Positions 62,001-64,000 of a stretch of DNA of 64,000 nucleotides are shown here, piece by piece. The stretch is taken from positions 1-64,000 of the forward strand of contig CAMPDV010002347.1 of the NCBI GenBank assembly GCA_946699065.1, read 5' to 3'. This DNA is from Loxodes magnus (Eukaryota; Ciliophora; Karyorelictea; Loxodida; Loxodidae). Numbering within the stretch: the first letter of the stretch is position 1; each line of letters starts with the position of its first letter. Made by a program: the position numbers and the translations under genes. The notes under the pieces are model-generated. The model had not been told where the DNA came from. It saw only the letters and a program-made list of their open reading frames with translations, and searched no databases.

Positions 62001-64000
62001 AAAGTGGAAGTAGTTGTTTCTAATGTTTGGAATCATACTATGGAAGAAATTGCCCTAAGTGTCATTAAGATTGTAAAATTTGCTATAATGAAAGTCAAGT
62101 AAGTTGTTTTGAATGCTCAAAGAGATAATTTTACAGTCCAAGTTAACCAAAGTTAGGTAAATGCATATGTAATTTTGGTTACTCGAGCTTATTAGCAAAT
62201 AATTAAACTTTTTGTATTTAAGATAAACTTGATACTCAAAAATTACTTCCTGTTTCTTAATTTACAATTCCAAGTTCCTTTTTTATATATTAGGATTTAT
62301 AAAACTCTTAGGATTTAACAACAAACATATCAAAGTAAATAAGCCTATAGAATTAAACTTTTACTAATAGTTGAGGAATTGAATTTTGATATAAGCCAAG
62401 AAAAATTAAAAGCATTTAGGAAAATTTGTTTTCTATTTAGTATAATTAAAGTTATTCTAATTATTGATAATGATAAGATTTTCTTATAATTGCCTTTAAC
62501 CAAAGATAAAACTCTTTATTTATCTAATGAGATTCATTCACTTTTTATAACTTTCCATTGCTTAATAGTGCTATATGGTATCATATTGTAATTTAAGTTT
62601 CTAATCAAAGTAACAGCTAAATTACAACTTAAGTCTGCTTTTCAACATTTTGAATAAAATCAGTTTGCTAAAACATAACAAATTTTGGATATGATATAAG
62701 ATATAAACTTAAATATTAAATGCAAATAAACTTATATTATTCTAGTTATTTATACTCTGATTACTAAAATTTATATTAAAGTATATACAATTACTTTCAA
62801 CTACCTTTAGGTCAAATGCTTTGACTTTAGTTTTATCCTGATTTATAAAATGTTAATGATAAACTTATGGATTACCTTACTCTCAAAACTCCATGCTGAC
62901 AAATTTGTAATGGAATATGTACTTTAGAAAATCCTGTTCCATCATAAAGTTGTAAGAATTAAACTGCTCATAAGCTGTTTACTAGTGAAACTAATTGATA
63001 TAGAATAGATTCATTAAACTAGTATAAAATATATGGCTTTAACTAAATATTTGAGGGTAATTATTTTGATAGAGAAAACTAACATATTGAAATAACTTTT
63101 AATTTGAGTTATTCTAGCAGCTCAAGCTAAATATTTTTTCTGTAAAGAACTTCATAAAATTGCTAAATAGTTTATCAATCTAATAGCATAAAACTACTTG
63201 TTAGTAATCATAACTCTTTAAATTTATAAATTTAAAACTATAGTTAATAGTAAAGTTTTATAGTTAGAATAACTACTGGAATGTATAAATTCTAAGAAAA
63301 TCTATATCAGTAATATTTCTGTATCAGTGAATGAAACTAGCAGTAATGCTAACTCTAGATTATTTAGGATTAAGAATCTTGCAGGCTAATACATAATGAA
63401 AGTTCTTATATTCACTTTTCCTAAAGTAGCTTTATTAGAAATTTAGAAATAAGAGATTATGATGCAGATGGAATTGCTTCTTGATGCTCATAAAAGGGAG
63501 AATGAAATGCTAATTACCCTTATTTTCCTAGTTTTTGTGAATGTGATATATGCTTTAAAAAAGTTTATATTAACTAAACAGTACAGTAATGCATAGAAAA
63601 CATACCTACCTTATAAGAGAGATAAGCAAATTAAACTTGCTCTTTTCCATATAATGAAATTTATATAGATTTAATTCCGAAAAATGAAAGTAAAAGATTT
63701 TATAAAAATGATACCTAGTAGATAGTACAAAATAGCCTATTAAATCTACTTTAAAGTATAAATTAGCAAGATTTTATGCTTAGCTTTTGAATGAAAATAG
63801 GTAACTTTAGTACTTAAAATATGTTTATTCTTTCTATTTAAAACCCTAATAAAACTACTTTCTTGCTGATATATTTGGTAGCTAATACTTCATAAATACA
63901 GTATAATTCAGGAGAAAAGCTAAAAGCTAGAGGAAGCTACTGTAATTAAAACGAATGGCATAATATTATAATAGAGTTTACAAAACTTAAAAGTACTTAT
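59093..64000 (+). CDS. giant secreted or surface protein with ConA/LamG-like and Cys-rich regions (3' end outside window)
   Basis: A single frame of 1636 codons runs from ATG 59093 to the last base. The N-terminus is hydrophobic (IQILVMILIMQQVEA), a probable signal peptide. Repeated jelly-roll signatures occur: DWIYLVISYWKK (~residue 130), GIEFWYKPRK (~1096), WYHIVIQVSN (~1163), FWMKIGNF (~1565), EWHNIIIEF (~1621), as in ConA/LamG-like domains. Cysteine clusters lie at ~222, ~660 (CISQCIGPGENDCW) and ~872-1030, the last with furin-like modules (CNTGYGYWYDSNNTFSCYPC, CPKCHQDCKICYNE). Many conserved Trp are TGA, and Gln is mostly TAA/TAG. No membrane segment has been reached yet. It has the same building blocks as the receptors at 19320 and 29618 but is much larger and not a close paralogue. 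Confidence 0.85.

Overview
The window looks like germline or repeat-rich somatic DNA of a ciliate that has reassigned its stop codons. Base composition is roughly 20-25% GC. No long reading frames appear under the standard code, but very long coherent proteins appear when TAA and TAG are read as Gln and TGA as Trp. Three internal comparisons support this. Three Myb paralogues have CAA, TAA and TAA at codon 2. Near their C-terminus a Trp is TGA in one copy and TGG in the other two. LamG-type and zinc-knuckle proteins have aromatic positions filled only by TGA. Two Myb copies and several other frames also end in TGA, so TGA seems to be both Trp and stop. That is the karyorelict pattern (Loxodes-like, NCBI table 27); a heterotrich such as Condylostoma (table 28) is the alternative. 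Two introns of 17 and 23 nt at the same protein position fit a ciliate. Because no codon is always a stop, every frame is open. I chose frames by protein character and paralogue conservation, so many ends are approximate.

Layout. 1-8.6 kb: a long inverted repeat (545-bp arms) around a large unrecognised ORF, then a Myb gene and an unrecognised gene Q. 8.6-13.4 kb: one 1590-codon frame for an unrecognised membrane protein. 13.5-42 kb: a segmentally duplicated cluster of surface-receptor genes. It has two intact members (start 19320 and 29618), a convergent truncated pseudogene pair (13.9-15.2 kb), decayed extra copies of the membrane module (24.7 and 35.1 kb) and shared flanks. The downstream flank is uninterrupted in one duplicate (25.3-26.5 kb) but broken in the other (37.0-42.2 kb) by several dated insertions: two SINE-like elements, two Gag-like elements and nearby a GC-rich structured-RNA-like insert. 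42.7-44.5 kb: two more Gag-like genes. 45-50.4 kb: a second Myb/Q region folded into a large inverted repeat. 50.6-58 kb: decayed copies and unrecognised genes. 59.1 kb to the end: the first 1636 codons of a giant secreted or surface protein with ConA/LamG-like and cysteine-rich parts.

The most interesting theme is the receptor cluster. Two genes have almost identical extracellular halves and strongly diverged membrane halves, with truncated pseudogenes nearby. This is what ectopic gene conversion acting on a surface-protein family would leave.
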